This document shows positions 54,346-63,184 of a stretch of DNA of 64,000 nucleotides, in pieces. Numbering within the stretch: position 1 is the first letter of the stretch; the number at the start of each line of letters is the position of its first letter. Where the stretch lies: the NCBI GenBank assembly GCA_003527225.1, contig DPXQ01000173.1, positions 1-64,000 on the forward strand, read 5' to 3'. Under the pieces are notes generated by a model. That model did no database searches. It was given only the letters and a program-made list of their open reading frames with translations, and was not told the DNA's origin. Made by a program: the position numbers and the translations under genes. Origin of the DNA: Rhizobium sp. (GTDB lineage: Bacteria; Pseudomonadota; Alphaproteobacteria; Rhizobiales; Rhizobiaceae).

Positions 54346-54706
54346 TGAATCGCCTATTTAGCCCGATGCTCGACCAATGTGGCGCAATACTTCATTCAGT
54401 TGCAACGGAGAAGCGTTGATAGAATGGCCTTTCTCCTATGCAAAAAATGTTTCGAATCATTCGCCGGTGGACAAGACATCAGGTGTCCACTTTCGGACGC
54501 CCGAAGACGCCGGCCAAAAAAACCATTCGAACGGCCGGCACGCAGGCTTCGATAGAAAAAATCGGTGTAGAACTCATCGGTGGTACGTTCAATCAGCGCT
54601 GACAAGTTCGTCTTCTGATACAATTTCTTGTCGAGTCGTCTCTACTGGAGGAGAGCACTGATCCGATGCTGATGTAAATTCCCAAGACCCGCACCACGAG
54701 ATTTAC
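54346..54706. other. Non-coding gap upstream of the ABC-3C-like operon
   Basis: Nothing coding could be supported in these 361 bases, which are lower in GC than the neighbouring genes. They separate the divergent nuclease gene (54345) and the ABC-3C-like effector (54707) and must hold both promoters. No clear operator was found. Confidence 0.4.
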
Positions 54707-55711
54707 ATGCGAAGCATCGCAATCCGATTGCAAGAACTTGACGACGACGAGTTGGAAGACTTTGTCGATATATGGCTCCATAACCGAAGTGCTCTATACT
54801 ATCGGACTGAGCGGCTAGGAAAAACAAGTGATAAGGGGCGGGATGTAGTTGGTTTCGTGACTGACCAGCTCCACGAAGCTGACTGGGACCTCTACCAGTG
54901 TAAGAGGAAGACCCGTGGCTCCAAGCTCGGGGTAGGGGAGGCGCTCAAGGAACTCGGCAAGGTTTTCTATCACCACTTGAAGGGCGAGTTTTCGACCTTG
55001 CCTCGGAAGTACGTTTTCGTATCTCCGCGCGGGATCACGGGGCCGCTTCAGACCCTCCTTTTAAACAAAGAGAAATTGCGTACCGCACTGGTCGATCAAT
55101 GGGATGAGGCGTGTCGTTCCGGGATCACGCGCAACGAGGAAGTCCCGCTTTCTGACGAGATACGGGCGCTTATCAACGCATACGACTTTACGCGCGTCAC
55201 CTATCTCACCGGGACACTTCTCGCGAAGGAGACTGACGCGGGGCCGGCTTTGAGCAAGATACTAAACCTGGTCCCAGATGAGGCTCCCGAGGCCGAGGCG
55301 CCAGAAACTGTGTGCGAGGTCGAAATGGTTTACCTCGAACAGCTTCGCCAAATCTACGGAGAGACATCGGGGGTTGCTTTCAAGACGATCGATGACGTCC
55401 TTGCGCATCCGGATCACGGCGGACACCTGCAGCTTCAGCGGACCCGTTTTTTCGAAGCGGCCGCTTTTGAACGTTTTCACCGCGACAACACGGCTCCCGG
55501 AGCTATGGAAACGTTTAAGAAGGATATTTTTCATACTGTTGTCGAGGTCTATCGCGAATCACACCCGTCGCGCCTGGATAGAATTAATGCGGTCATGAAA
55601 CATATTGGAATGACACAGGTTTCGCTGCTGGGACGGATGTCTCGCACTCCTGTAAGGCAGGGAATGTGCCACCATCTCGCGACAGACGGACGTCTCCGAT
55701 GGACCCGGTAG
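54707..55711 (+). CDS. ABC-3C-like effector with N-terminal nuclease domain
   Basis: A 334-residue protein. Residues 1-110 look like a PD-(D/E)XK nuclease: Asp46 in DKGRDVVGF and the Q-x-K of LYQCKRKTR (residues 64-66), followed by GEALKELGKVFYHH. The rest is a helical domain of the type attached to ABC-three-component effectors. Its end overlaps the next gene by 13 bases, and a third gene encodes an SMC-like ATPase. The set matches the ABC-3C conflict systems predicted by comparative genomics. The target (phage or plasmid) is not known. Confidence 0.7.
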   Translation: MRSIAIRLQELDDDELEDFVDIWLHNRSALYYRTERLGKTSDKGRDVVGFVTDQLHEADWDLYQCKRKTRGSKLGVGEALKELGKVFYHHLKGEFSTLPRKYVFVSPRGITGPLQTLLLNKEKLRTALVDQWDEACRSGITRNEEVPLSDEIRALINAYDFTRVTYLTGTLLAKETDAGPALSKILNLVPDEAPEAEAPETVCEVEMVYLEQLRQIYGETSGVAFKTIDDVLAHPDHGGHLQLQRTRFFEAAAFERFHRDNTAPGAMETFKKDIFHTVVEVYRESHPSRLDRINAVMKHIGMTQVSLLGRMSRTPVRQGMCHHLATDGRLRWTR

Positions 55712-56181
55712 AAGATGAATTCGGAGAGCTGTTCAACTCGAGGCTCGAGGCCGGGATTCGCGCAGTAGTCATTTTGGAATCGCTCAGGCCTTTACATGCT
55801 GACGTTTCCGAGATGGTTCTTTTCGATCATGTCATCGTACATTCGTCGGATCTCGGAGGCCCACCTTCACTGCATGCAAAAATCCCTGAAAGGCGAGGGG
55901 AGCTGCTTGTGCGCCGGCGTTTGGTTGAGGCTGGATTAGAATTGATGCGCCGCTGCCATCTCCTAGAGAAGGCCACGGACGATAGTGGGTTCGTATGGCG
56001 GGCCTCAGACGACGCTGCATCATACGTCGAACTCCTCGAGTCGCCCTACTCCCGACATTTGAAGCACTGCGCGACATGGCTCGCGGAGGAAATCAACGCG
56101 AGAACGAAGCCTGGCTTCAGCGTGTTTGCGCGTCAAGCTCTAGGTGACTGGACGGAATCGTTCAGCTATCGGGGCGGTTGA
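55699..56181 (+). CDS. ABC-3C-like middle component
   Basis: A 160-residue soluble protein from the ATG at 55699 (MDPVEDEFGELF). It has a helical, winged-helix-like composition (MVLFDHVIVHSSDLGGPPSL, RRGELLVRRRLVEAGLELMR, WLAEEIN). Small middle proteins of this type link the effector to the ATPase in ABC-3C systems. The start overlaps the effector stop, and its TGA overlaps the ATPase start as TGATG, so all three are tightly coupled. Confidence 0.7.
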   Translation: MDPVEDEFGELFNSRLEAGIRAVVILESLRPLHADVSEMVLFDHVIVHSSDLGGPPSLHAKIPERRGELLVRRRLVEAGLELMRRCHLLEKATDDSGFVWRASDDAASYVELLESPYSRHLKHCATWLAEEINARTKPGFSVFARQALGDWTESFSYRGG

Positions 56182-58052
56182 TGGAAAACAGGATTGTCAT
56201 CAAACGGCTCGCTATGACAGGGCCGGAGCGAGAAACGCGTGAAATAGGCTTCGTCCCGGGGCTCAATGTCATTTGGGGAGCGTCCAACGCCGGCAAATCC
56301 TTCATCATCAAGTCCCTCGACTACATGTTCGGGTCTGGTTCACTGTTGCCCGAAATCAAGCAACGCGAAGGGATGGAAGCTTGCTGGCTTGAACTCGAAC
56401 TGCCACAATCCGGCGCAACTACGCTTCGGCGCTCTTTGGCTGGCGGCGGTATTTCAATATTCGATAAACCGCTCGAAGATGTAGGCACGAGCGAAAGCGA
56501 GCGCGTAGTCTCTTCGAGCCACTCCGCTACCACGCCCAGCCTGTCTGGAATGTTGCTCGAAGAGCTTGGAGTTTCCAGAAAGCAGATCGCCAATAACACG
56601 GATGGGAAAAAGAGCGCGTTCACCTTCCGCCATTTCGCGCATTATATGTTCACCGAGGAAACGCCGATGATGGCTGAGTGGAGTCCCATTCAGATCTCGG
56701 CACAGAGCGGGCCTACCTTCGACAAGAACGTTTTCAAGTTCCTTCTCACCGGCGTGGACGACAGCTTGCTCGTCGTCGCCAAGTCGACCAAGGAGCAGCA
56801 GACCGAAAACGTTGGGAAGATCGAGATCGTGGAGGAGATGATCTCGGTGGCACTCGATGAGCTTGCTCGGATGTTCCCCGAAGACAAACTCGAAAATCTC
56901 GACCTCGACGACCAAGAGCAACGAATTTCAGGTACAATTTCTTCTTGGCAATCTACCCTTTCTCTGCGGCAATCTCGGTTGGACGCGCTGGTGGCGAGCC
57001 GTCGTTCGAACCGAGACCTGCTCGCCGAATTTGATGCTCGTGCGGAACACATCGATCTGACCTTATCGAGGTTCGGCCTTCTCGGCTCCGTCTATAATAG
57101 CGACCTGGAACGTCTTGAGGGACTAGGGGAGGGAGCTGAGGCACTTCTGGCTGGCGCTCAACGCTCATGCCCCCTGTGTGGTGCTGATCCGGATCACCAG
57201 CGTCACAACCACGGCTATGAAGCTGTGGAGCTTTCCCAGAAGGCGGTTTCTGCCGAGATGGCGAAAATCCGAGCAGAGAAGACAGACCTCACTCGCGCGG
57301 TTCGCTCGCTGTCGATGGAGAGGGAAGGTGTCAACGCGCGTAGGCAAGCCATTTCCGAGGAGTTGCAGGCACTCGATTTGTCGATCGCCACGGCGAGACC
57401 AAGCGAGGCTCAAGCTCGGACAGAATATGAGCGGCTCGATCGGGAGCGCCAAAGGATTAGAAACGGCTTGTCGTTGAAGCGTCGTATCGAGGCTCTGGAG
57501 AAGAGGCGTGCCGAACTTGCGACATTCAAGCCACGGCGACAGGCAAAGGACGCTGTCACTGCTGGCATCTCGGGTACTGCCGGGCACGAATTTGCGATGA
57601 AAGTGCAGTCAATCCTAAGGGCTTGGCAATTCCCAGGTGAGCCGGTGGTGGCCTTCGATGGCCGAACCCACGACATTCTCCTCAACGGTTCGGATCGCCG
57701 GAGCAACGGCAAGGGCGTCCGAGCTTTGATGAACGCTGCATTCAAGATTGGTGTGCTAGAATTCTGCAGAGAACGTAGACTACCTCACCCAGGCATTATC
57801 GCGCTCGACAGCCCTTTGCTGAGCTATCGCGATCCTCACAAGTCACGGCATGGAGAACTCTCAGAAGATGAAGTCGCCGTCAAGAACGCGAACCTCAACA
57901 CCTACTTTTATGGAGATCTCGCGGAACGGGCCAAGCACGTGCAATTTATCATTGTCGAGAATGATCCGCCACCCGAAGATCTTCCGTCTGGTAGTCGCGT
58001 GACCAGGTTTACTGGTCCGTTCGCTGACGACGGCAGAAAGGGATTCCTTTGA
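56181..58052 (+). CDS. ABC-3C-like SMC/Rad50-type ATPase (DUF3732-like)
   Basis: A 623-residue ATPase. Walker A is WGASNAGKSFIIKS (residues 33-40 form the loop). A long coiled-coil region is interrupted near residue 330 by a zinc-hook-like CPLCGADPDHQRH. A Walker B region is near the C-terminus (GIIALDSPLLS), with FRERRLPHPG-type surroundings. This layout is that of the DUF3732 ATPases of ABC-3C systems, which likely sense foreign nucleic acid or replication forks and license the effector. The start at 56181 follows the middle-component stop directly. Confidence 0.78.
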   Translation: MENRIVIKRLAMTGPERETREIGFVPGLNVIWGASNAGKSFIIKSLDYMFGSGSLLPEIKQREGMEACWLELELPQSGATTLRRSLAGGGISIFDKPLEDVGTSESERVVSSSHSATTPSLSGMLLEELGVSRKQIANNTDGKKSAFTFRHFAHYMFTEETPMMAEWSPIQISAQSGPTFDKNVFKFLLTGVDDSLLVVAKSTKEQQTENVGKIEIVEEMISVALDELARMFPEDKLENLDLDDQEQRISGTISSWQSTLSLRQSRLDALVASRRSNRDLLAEFDARAEHIDLTLSRFGLLGSVYNSDLERLEGLGEGAEALLAGAQRSCPLCGADPDHQRHNHGYEAVELSQKAVSAEMAKIRAEKTDLTRAVRSLSMEREGVNARRQAISEELQALDLSIATARPSEAQARTEYERLDRERQRIRNGLSLKRRIEALEKRRAELATFKPRRQAKDAVTAGISGTAGHEFAMKVQSILRAWQFPGEPVVAFDGRTHDILLNGSDRRSNGKGVRALMNAAFKIGVLEFCRERRLPHPGIIALDSPLLSYRDPHKSRHGELSEDEVAVKNANLNTYFYGDLAERAKHVQFIIVENDPPPEDLPSGSRVTRFTGPFADDGRKGFL

Positions 58053-59286
58053 ATCCTGGATTTCCTGGGTAAAAGTGCCGGAGATGCCTGCGGCCGAGTG
58101 CGTGTCATCCAGATGACTCTGCAGTTCCATAACCTACGTTATGTGATGTTATAACATAACATGACAGATTCCATTTTAAATGCAACGAGGACAATAATGG
58201 CCATGGTTTCAGCAGGATCGAGCTGCTGTACCCTATTGCCTTCAATGCCCAATTTTTGTGGTTTGGACACCTTCGGTCTTGTCTTGTTGCGGGAATGGTA
58301 GGAGGCCCGTGCAACCAGCAGAAAACCCGCTGAGCACCTTTCGCATCTTTGGCTAGGTAGGTAGCCTCACAGCACGAAGCCCCTTGGCGATGCCTCTGAG
58401 ATTAAGCGTATAAACGCTTGGGCCGATTCAAAAATAAATTTGACAGCGATTTCAAGCGTGCAGGTGGGCCGTAGTCTCTACCAGTAGCGGCGCCGAGCCC
58501 GGACGCCCCCTTGTGGGCCGACCGTGGCGTGATAATTTATATACAACGCAGTCCGGTGCTTCTCATGACTTCAAACTGATGGCACCGACTACGCAGCAAT
58601 TTAGCTAAATCACACTGCCTCAACGTGGAGTCCGCCTGGCTCCACGGAGGATAACTGCGCCGATTGCCATCGATCTGTTTTCCGGGGGGCATGACAAGAA
58701 ATGTCTGTGGAGAAATCCATAAGTATATTGACGTAGAATTTCGAAGGCCTCTGACAATGAAATTGAAATTAACGTATTACGAGCTTGACTCGCATGAATT
58801 AAACGCAGGATTCAAAGTTTTTTTCCTCGTTTGACTCAGAAACTGGGTAATTGCAAACATTTGCAAGCTATGTGTTCGGTTTCAATATTATACCGTGCCG
58901 ATGAGGCCGGAAAAAACGTGCTCGCATTAACAGCCATAAAATCCAACATAATCAAATCGATAGTCCGAAATGAGCCCGCGAAATTGGCCGTGTTGACTAT
59001 TCTGAGGAATTCCACCAAGATTTCTACATCCACAAAAGGAAAACAGAAAGAGCCCGAGTTCATTTAGAACTCTTTCGGCGCTCACGATGTTTTGGAAATC
59101 GGAAGGTTGGGACAATGTCCGAGCAGTTAGTTTGCGTAACCGGCACTTAACAACCAAGTGCCACGCTTTAGTAAGTGAACGACTCGGCCATGTCAGGCGT
59201 TTTTAAAGCGTTGAGTTAGTAAGCAAAAAAACGAGAGAATTAGCCAAGCACTTTATAATGAAGTGCAGGAATGGAGTTGCTGTGCC
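58053..59286. other. Long apparently non-coding region with hairpins
   Basis: No gene could be supported across 1.2 kb; the short frames present have no plausible start signal or family character. GC is clearly lower than in the neighbours. Features: an operator-like palindrome with core ATGTTATAACAT near 58146-58157, a hairpin AAGCGT-ATAA-ACGCTT at 58404-58419, and a hairpin CGTGGAG / CTCCACG with a 9-base loop at 58624-58646. The region precedes the reverse transcriptase unit and could hold its promoter or a structured RNA. Confidence 0.5.
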
Positions 59287-59556
59287 ATGTGGTCAGCTAT
59301 TGAATCTGTAACTACGCCGGTGACCCTCGCAGCATTTGGAATGGCGTGTTTGGTTGCTGTCTTGCTCGCGCTCTTGAAGGAGGGGCCTATCCCACCGATT
59401 AAAGATATACCAAGCCGGTATCGTCACCTAACGGCCGATAAAATACTAGAAATTCAAAGGGAGAGTGCCAAAGCCAGGCACCGGATAGTGCTGTTCCTTT
59501 TGGTCATTCTGGCCGTGGTGCTGATTGCTGTGTTGGTTTGGAGAGCCCAACATTGA
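59287..59556 (+). CDS. Small two-helix membrane protein
   Basis: An 89-residue protein from the ATG at 59287 (a GTG at 59263 would add eight residues). Helix one is VTLAAFGMACLVAVLLALL, then a polar loop of 40 residues (DIPSRYRHLTADKILEIQRE) and helix two (IVLFLLVILAVVLIAVLVW). No family is recognised. It is the first coding gene after the long gap and stands 230 bases upstream of the 59-residue gene that overlaps the reverse transcriptase. Confidence 0.5.
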   Translation: MWSAIESVTTPVTLAAFGMACLVAVLLALLKEGPIPPIKDIPSRYRHLTADKILEIQRESAKARHRIVLFLLVILAVVLIAVLVWRAQH

Positions 59557-59787
59557 TCAGAAAAAATATCTTCAGCGCCCACTTGCAGGGAGTTGAAAAT
59601 GCAACTTCGCGCAAATACATATGAGCTGACTTTAGCAATAGGCTGCGGCTCCACGGCTCTCTACTGATTGTCGACCCTTGGGTTGTCCTGATGTACGAGC
59701 TTCGAGACTACCCTGTTCTCTCAGTTGACGACTCCATGGTTAAACATGGGTTGCAGTTTGCTGAAGTCTCGCAATGGAGGATTCGCC

Positions 59788-59967
59788 ATGAATAAAATTC
59801 AAAAGCGTCTCGACCTTGCTGTAGCGGTTCTAACCGGCGTGTATCTCTCTCTGGAGATTATCAATGTCGCTCTGGATCTGCTCAGCAAGGTTGTCAACTA
59901 TGGCCGTACAGTTCGAAAATTTCCTTTATTCGTTTATGCGGAACGGCAAGCCGATATACGCGCCTAA
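59788..59967 (+). CDS. Small protein overlapping the reverse transcriptase start
   Basis: A 59-residue frame with a strong GGAGG seven bases before its ATG. It has a hydrophobic or amphipathic helix (LDLAVAVLTGVYLSLEIINV) and a basic end. It overlaps the first 68 bases of the reverse transcriptase gene, whose own ribosome site is weak, so it may serve as a leader that couples translation. No family is recognised. Confidence 0.45.
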   Translation: MNKIQKRLDLAVAVLTGVYLSLEIINVALDLLSKVVNYGRTVRKFPLFVYAERQADIRA

Positions 59968-60724
59968 CCCGTTTTCAGAAAAGCTTGGGTTCGACATAAA
60001 GCGCCAAGTGAACAAGGCGCATACGTTCGATAGCTTCATCTATCATTTTAAGGACGGTTCTCACGTCCTTGCACTCCACCGACATCGCGCCAACAAATAT
60101 TTCTGTCGCATCGATATCACCCGTTTCTTTTACAGCATCCAGCGCAACCGACTGAAGCGAGTGCTGAAAGACCTGGGCATCTTTCGCGCGGAATATTATG
60201 CGAAGTGGTCAACGGTGAAGAACCCTTACGAGGGTGGAGGCTATGTCATCCCCTACGGATTCGTTCAGTCGCCAATCCTTGCGACGCTGGTGCTTTCTAA
60301 ATCTGCTATCGGGAACTATCTGCGCGGACTTGATGCCGCGATAACCGTATCCGTTTACATGGACGATATCTGTCTCTCGGCCAATGACCTCGAAGCTTTA
60401 AAGGTAGCTTTCGATGGCCTTCTCGCAGCAGTAGAGGAAGCCGGATTCTCACTTAATGACGATAAGACGCGCCCACCCGCCGAAGCTATCGACATATTCA
60501 ATTGCAGCCTTGAACAGGGTGATACCAAGGTTCTTCAAGACCGTGTGGACGAGTTTTATGCGGTAGAACGCACCCCCCAAAGTGAAGAGGGGTTCGAAAC
60601 CTACCGTGATATCGTTGAATCACACACATGGCGGACCGGCGCAAAGAAACGCCGACGTCGCGCATTTTTCCGCAGGAAGCCTAAGCCTGCGCTCGTGGCA
60701 CCTGAAGCTCCGGAAGCTACTTAA
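59900..60724 (+). CDS. Compact reverse transcriptase, defence type
   Basis: A 274-residue protein with the reverse transcriptase palm: motif A CRIDITRFF (Asp72), QSP at residues 123-125 in PYGFVQSPILATL, and YMDD at residues 153-156 in SVYMDDICLS. The remaining regions (LDAAITV, AGFSLNDDKTRPP) fit fingers and thumb. Introns and retrons would show other motifs (the maturase domain, or the retron NAxxH/VTG), which are not seen, so this is probably a defence-associated or otherwise 'unknown group' RT. The C-terminus is very basic (KKRRRRAFFRRKPKP). Its end overlaps that of the convergent membrane protein gene by eight bases. Confidence 0.82.
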   Translation: MAVQFENFLYSFMRNGKPIYAPNPFSEKLGFDIKRQVNKAHTFDSFIYHFKDGSHVLALHRHRANKYFCRIDITRFFYSIQRNRLKRVLKDLGIFRAEYYAKWSTVKNPYEGGGYVIPYGFVQSPILATLVLSKSAIGNYLRGLDAAITVSVYMDDICLSANDLEALKVAFDGLLAAVEEAGFSLNDDKTRPPAEAIDIFNCSLEQGDTKVLQDRVDEFYAVERTPQSEEGFETYRDIVESHTWRTGAKKRRRRAFFRRKPKPALVAPEAPEAT

Positions 60725-61331
60725 TCTTTCCCGCGTTCGAGCCGGTCAGCATTCCAAGTGCGAAGCCGATGATGGTGCTGATCGTTTTCTCGGCAAACGC
60801 GGTTTTCGTCTTATCCTTCGAAAAAACGTACATCATGCAGAACACGACCAGTACGAAGGCAACCAGACCGAGGATGATATATAGAAACATATTGGGCGAG
60901 TGATCTTCAGCCGGCGACGTAGGTGCTGCCTGTTGGGCGTGCGCGGTGCTGAACAGGTCCGGTACTACATCGAAGGAAGCCCGGCGCTCGACATACGGAA
61001 GGGAACGCAGCAGTTCTTTCGTCGCAGAGATATCCGCCGTTAGTGTTTCCACCAGTTGTGTCGCTTTGGGATTGTCTGTAACTAACTCTCTAAGCGTACC
61101 TGCATCCGTTGTGGATTTTTCGAGGCGGGCGAGAATAGATTTTTGGTCGGTATCCGCCAGCTGCCAGATCGTGACCTGCTCGGGCTTGAATATCTTGTAA
61201 AGAATGTCGGTCGCTGAGCCTGCGATAAGGGTCATCATCGCTGCAGCAGTTATCGATGAGGCCAGTAGGCGGAACAAGCTCTTGAGCTTTTGGCTCTGTG
61301 TCTTTGCGATCTCAGATTCGTTCTCAGCCAT
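60717..61331 (-). CDS. Membrane protein convergent with the reverse transcriptase
   Basis: A 204-residue protein from the ATG at 61331 (GGTGGAGAA just upstream). One membrane helix lies near the N-terminus (LLASSITAAAMMTLIAGSA), a middle of about 90 residues is helical (LADTDQKSILARLEKST), and a second helix (MFLYIILGLVAFVLVVFCMM) and a small hydrophobic end (TISTIIGFALGMLTG) follow. The two-helix layout recalls membrane effectors found next to reverse transcriptases, but no SLATT signature is evident. Convergent overlap of eight bases with the RT gene. Confidence 0.5.
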   Translation of the reverse strand: MAENESEIAKTQSQKLKSLFRLLASSITAAAMMTLIAGSATDILYKIFKPEQVTIWQLADTDQKSILARLEKSTTDAGTLRELVTDNPKATQLVETLTADISATKELLRSLPYVERRASFDVVPDLFSTAHAQQAAPTSPAEDHSPNMFLYIILGLVAFVLVVFCMMYVFSKDKTKTAFAEKTISTIIGFALGMLTGSNAGKIK

Positions 61332-61736
61332 TTCTCCACCCCCGTTGCTACCCGATCTATAGCAGAAGTTCTTGCCAGAATTGCAAGGGTGCGGCACGGT
61401 TCTTCTGTGAAGAATACTGACGCTTCACCACCATCGTGCAGGAGGTACATCAGGCTTGAGGGACTTTGCCGCGGGGGGATCCATCGCTATTGCCCAGAGG
61501 GATTTGAATGCTCGCTGGCGCAGTACCGGGCAATGGTGCGGCCATGTAGTTTCACAAGCCGCGGTATGGTGGAGCTAGCCGATCAAACCTTCCTCATTGC
61601 TGCGCTTTGGGCGTTGGATTCGTAGCTTTCGCAGCCGCGTCGTCGACGGGAAGGTGCGGAAGGCACCGTTAGCGGCGTCAAAGCCGAATATCCGGCCTCG
61701 CTCGCAATGTTGGCGGGATTTATTGCGGCCAGTGCA
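61332..61736. other. Non-coding gap
   Basis: No gene could be supported. The region separates the RT block from the conjugative element genes and may hold the junction between them. No tRNA, direct repeat or integrase site was recognised. Confidence 0.35.
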
Positions 61737-62165
61737 TCAATTGCTGATTGGTCTGCAAACTAAAGGCCGGAGCTCTTGCACGATCACGCCCATCCTCGGC
61801 GTCAGCATCGCGCCGATCCAGTTATCGGAAAACACCCCTGCCCCGTCGGCCGGCGAAAGCCAGATCACCTCGTTCGTATCGAGCTCGATCTTCACCTCGC
61901 TCCCGATCGGGCTGCCGGCGACCGTCTGGGCATAGTGCCGCTTGATTGGATGAACCGCCCCCTTCTGATCCGTCAGACTGTTTTCGCGATAATCAAGGGC
62001 GAGTTCGCCCTCCTCCGCTACCGTCTCGCAATCCACCGAACGCTCGCACCGGATGACCGACGGGAACGCGCAGGTCCAGTTGAGGCTCGTCGGCCACATC
62101 GGGTTCTCGCCCGCATGTGCGGCCGAAGCAACCAAGAGGAAAACGGAAGCAGCAAAAGACTTCAT
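61737..62165 (-). CDS. Exported protein under element control
   Basis: A 142-residue protein with a signal (FAASVFLLVASAAHAGE) and six Cys in the mature part (WTCAFPSVIRCERSVDCE, LVCRP), likely forming disulfides. The rest is beta-rich and carries no recognised motif. Its upstream region holds the palindrome at 62231-62254, so it is probably part of the same regulon as the virB genes. Function unknown. Confidence 0.6.
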   Translation of the reverse strand: MKSFAASVFLLVASAAHAGENPMWPTSLNWTCAFPSVIRCERSVDCETVAEEGELALDYRENSLTDQKGAVHPIKRHYAQTVAGSPIGSEVKIELDTNEVIWLSPADGAGVFSDNWIGAMLTPRMGVIVQELRPLVCRPISN

Positions 62166-62230
62166 GACGGCAATGCCCCAATGATGCGCCGGGAACCCTG
62201 CGGCTATCCGGCGATCGATCTCATCGGACG

Positions 62231-62254
62231 GTGAAATAAATATAGTTTATGTTT
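62231..62254. promoter_or_regulatory. Element operator candidate before the exported protein
   Basis: Contains AAATATAGTTTATG, on the minus strand CATAAACTATATTT. It is 66 bases upstream of the start at 62165. Shares the ATAAACTATA core with four other sites. Confidence 0.55.
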
Positions 62255-62331
62255 ATGGCAACCGATTTAGTAGAAGAGCGTGTTTCGCCAATGCGAGCGG
62301 AACCGGAGATGAACTTTCCCAACGTTGCGGA

Positions 62332-62589
62332 TCAGAGAGGCGCCGCCCCGCTCACGAGTTCCTGGAAAGGCACATCGAGGTTGACGCAGATCCGCGTAAT
62401 GGTCTGCAAAGACGGATTCGCCTTCCCCTCAAGGATCTGAAAATAAAAGGGATAAGTTACCTCGCAAAGCTCGGCCATCTCTTTCTTATTAAGGCCGCGC
62501 CGTTCCCGCTCGCGCTCGATGACCCGTGCCATGTTTCGCAGGATCCTTGTACCAAGCTCAGTGTCTGTCTTCTTGCGCTTGCCCGTCAT
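62332..62589 (-). CDS. XRE-family regulator, likely element master repressor
   Basis: An 85-residue HTH protein: ARVIERERERRGLNKKEMAE, LCEVTYPFYFQILEGKANPS and LQTITRICVNLDVPFQELV form the Cro/C1 fold, preceded by a basic N-terminus (TGKRKKTD). The operator at 62592-62615 lies directly upstream of its start, so autoregulation is likely. The same palindrome precedes virB1, virB8 and other element genes, so this is the best candidate for the regulator of conjugation. No sensor domain is present. Confidence 0.75.
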   Translation of the reverse strand: MTGKRKKTDTELGTRILRNMARVIERERERRGLNKKEMAELCEVTYPFYFQILEGKANPSLQTITRICVNLDVPFQELVSGAAPL

Positions 62590-62591
62590 TG

Positions 62592-62615
62592 CAATATAAA
62601 CTATATTTTACTCGT
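62592..62615. promoter_or_regulatory. Element operator candidate between the HTH gene and 62639
   Basis: Contains AATATAAACTATATTTTACT. It abuts the start (62589) of the minus-strand HTH gene and precedes the plus-strand exported-protein gene (62639), so it can control both. Confidence 0.65.
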
Positions 62616-62638
62616 TAGTGTGTTTGATGGGAAGAGTG

Positions 62639-63151
62639 ATGATGATCGCCAAAGCCATGCCTCACAATGTCGTCCTCGGACTGTTTCTGGCGGCCGCGGC
62701 GCTTCCCGCTCCCGCTGCCGCCGGCGAATGGGGCTGCGAAGTTCTGCTGTGCGCGTCGTCTTCCAATCCATCCTGGCGCGGCGTGTCCGCCTGCCATCCG
62801 CCAATGAACCGACTTATCTCCGAGATGAAAAAACCCGGCTTCGATTGGCCGACCTGCCCCGAGGCGGGAACGGGCTCGCCGGGTCACGAACGATACGCGG
62901 ACTGCCCGGCGGGCTATCAGATCGGAAGCAGGAGCGACCGCAACAGTTTTGCCGGCAAAGGTGACCTTTGCGTCAAGACGGTCAATTTCTGCCAGGGCAA
63001 TGCGCACGGGTCCTACATTTCTGACCGGCAGCGAAGCTGCATTCAAACGGTCACTATGCCCCGACCGCTGCGGTCCGAGCCGTATTATTTCGATATCAAG
63101 AATGACACGTCAGGGCAAACCCAGCGGCATTGGTTCAGCCTGAACAGATAG
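62639..63151 (+). CDS. Cys-rich exported protein
   Basis: A 170-residue protein from the ATG at 62639 (GGGAAGAG upstream). The signal is VVLGLFLAAAALPAPAAAGE. The mature part has about eight Cys (WGCEVLLC, SACHPP, DWPTCPE, ADCPAG, DLCVKTVNFC, SCIQT), pointing to disulfides. No family is recognised. It is upstream of the SSB gene and divergent from the HTH regulator, so it fits a role in conjugation or exclusion; that is inference. Confidence 0.6.
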   Translation: MMIAKAMPHNVVLGLFLAAAALPAPAAAGEWGCEVLLCASSSNPSWRGVSACHPPMNRLISEMKKPGFDWPTCPEAGTGSPGHERYADCPAGYQIGSRSDRNSFAGKGDLCVKTVNFCQGNAHGSYISDRQRSCIQTVTMPRPLRSEPYYFDIKNDTSGQTQRHWFSLNR

Positions 63152-63184
63152 ACGGTATTTTCCACCTTAGAAAGGTATGAGTCC

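Noticed and set aside
58831..59067. 78-codon frame in the long gap before the RT unit
   Set aside because: No ribosome site, biased composition (Ser/Thr/Lys/Ile-rich) and no motif; kept as non-coding.
61332..61736. Possible element attachment site between the RT block and the conjugation genes
   Set aside because: No tRNA, integrase or direct repeat could be found to support an att site.
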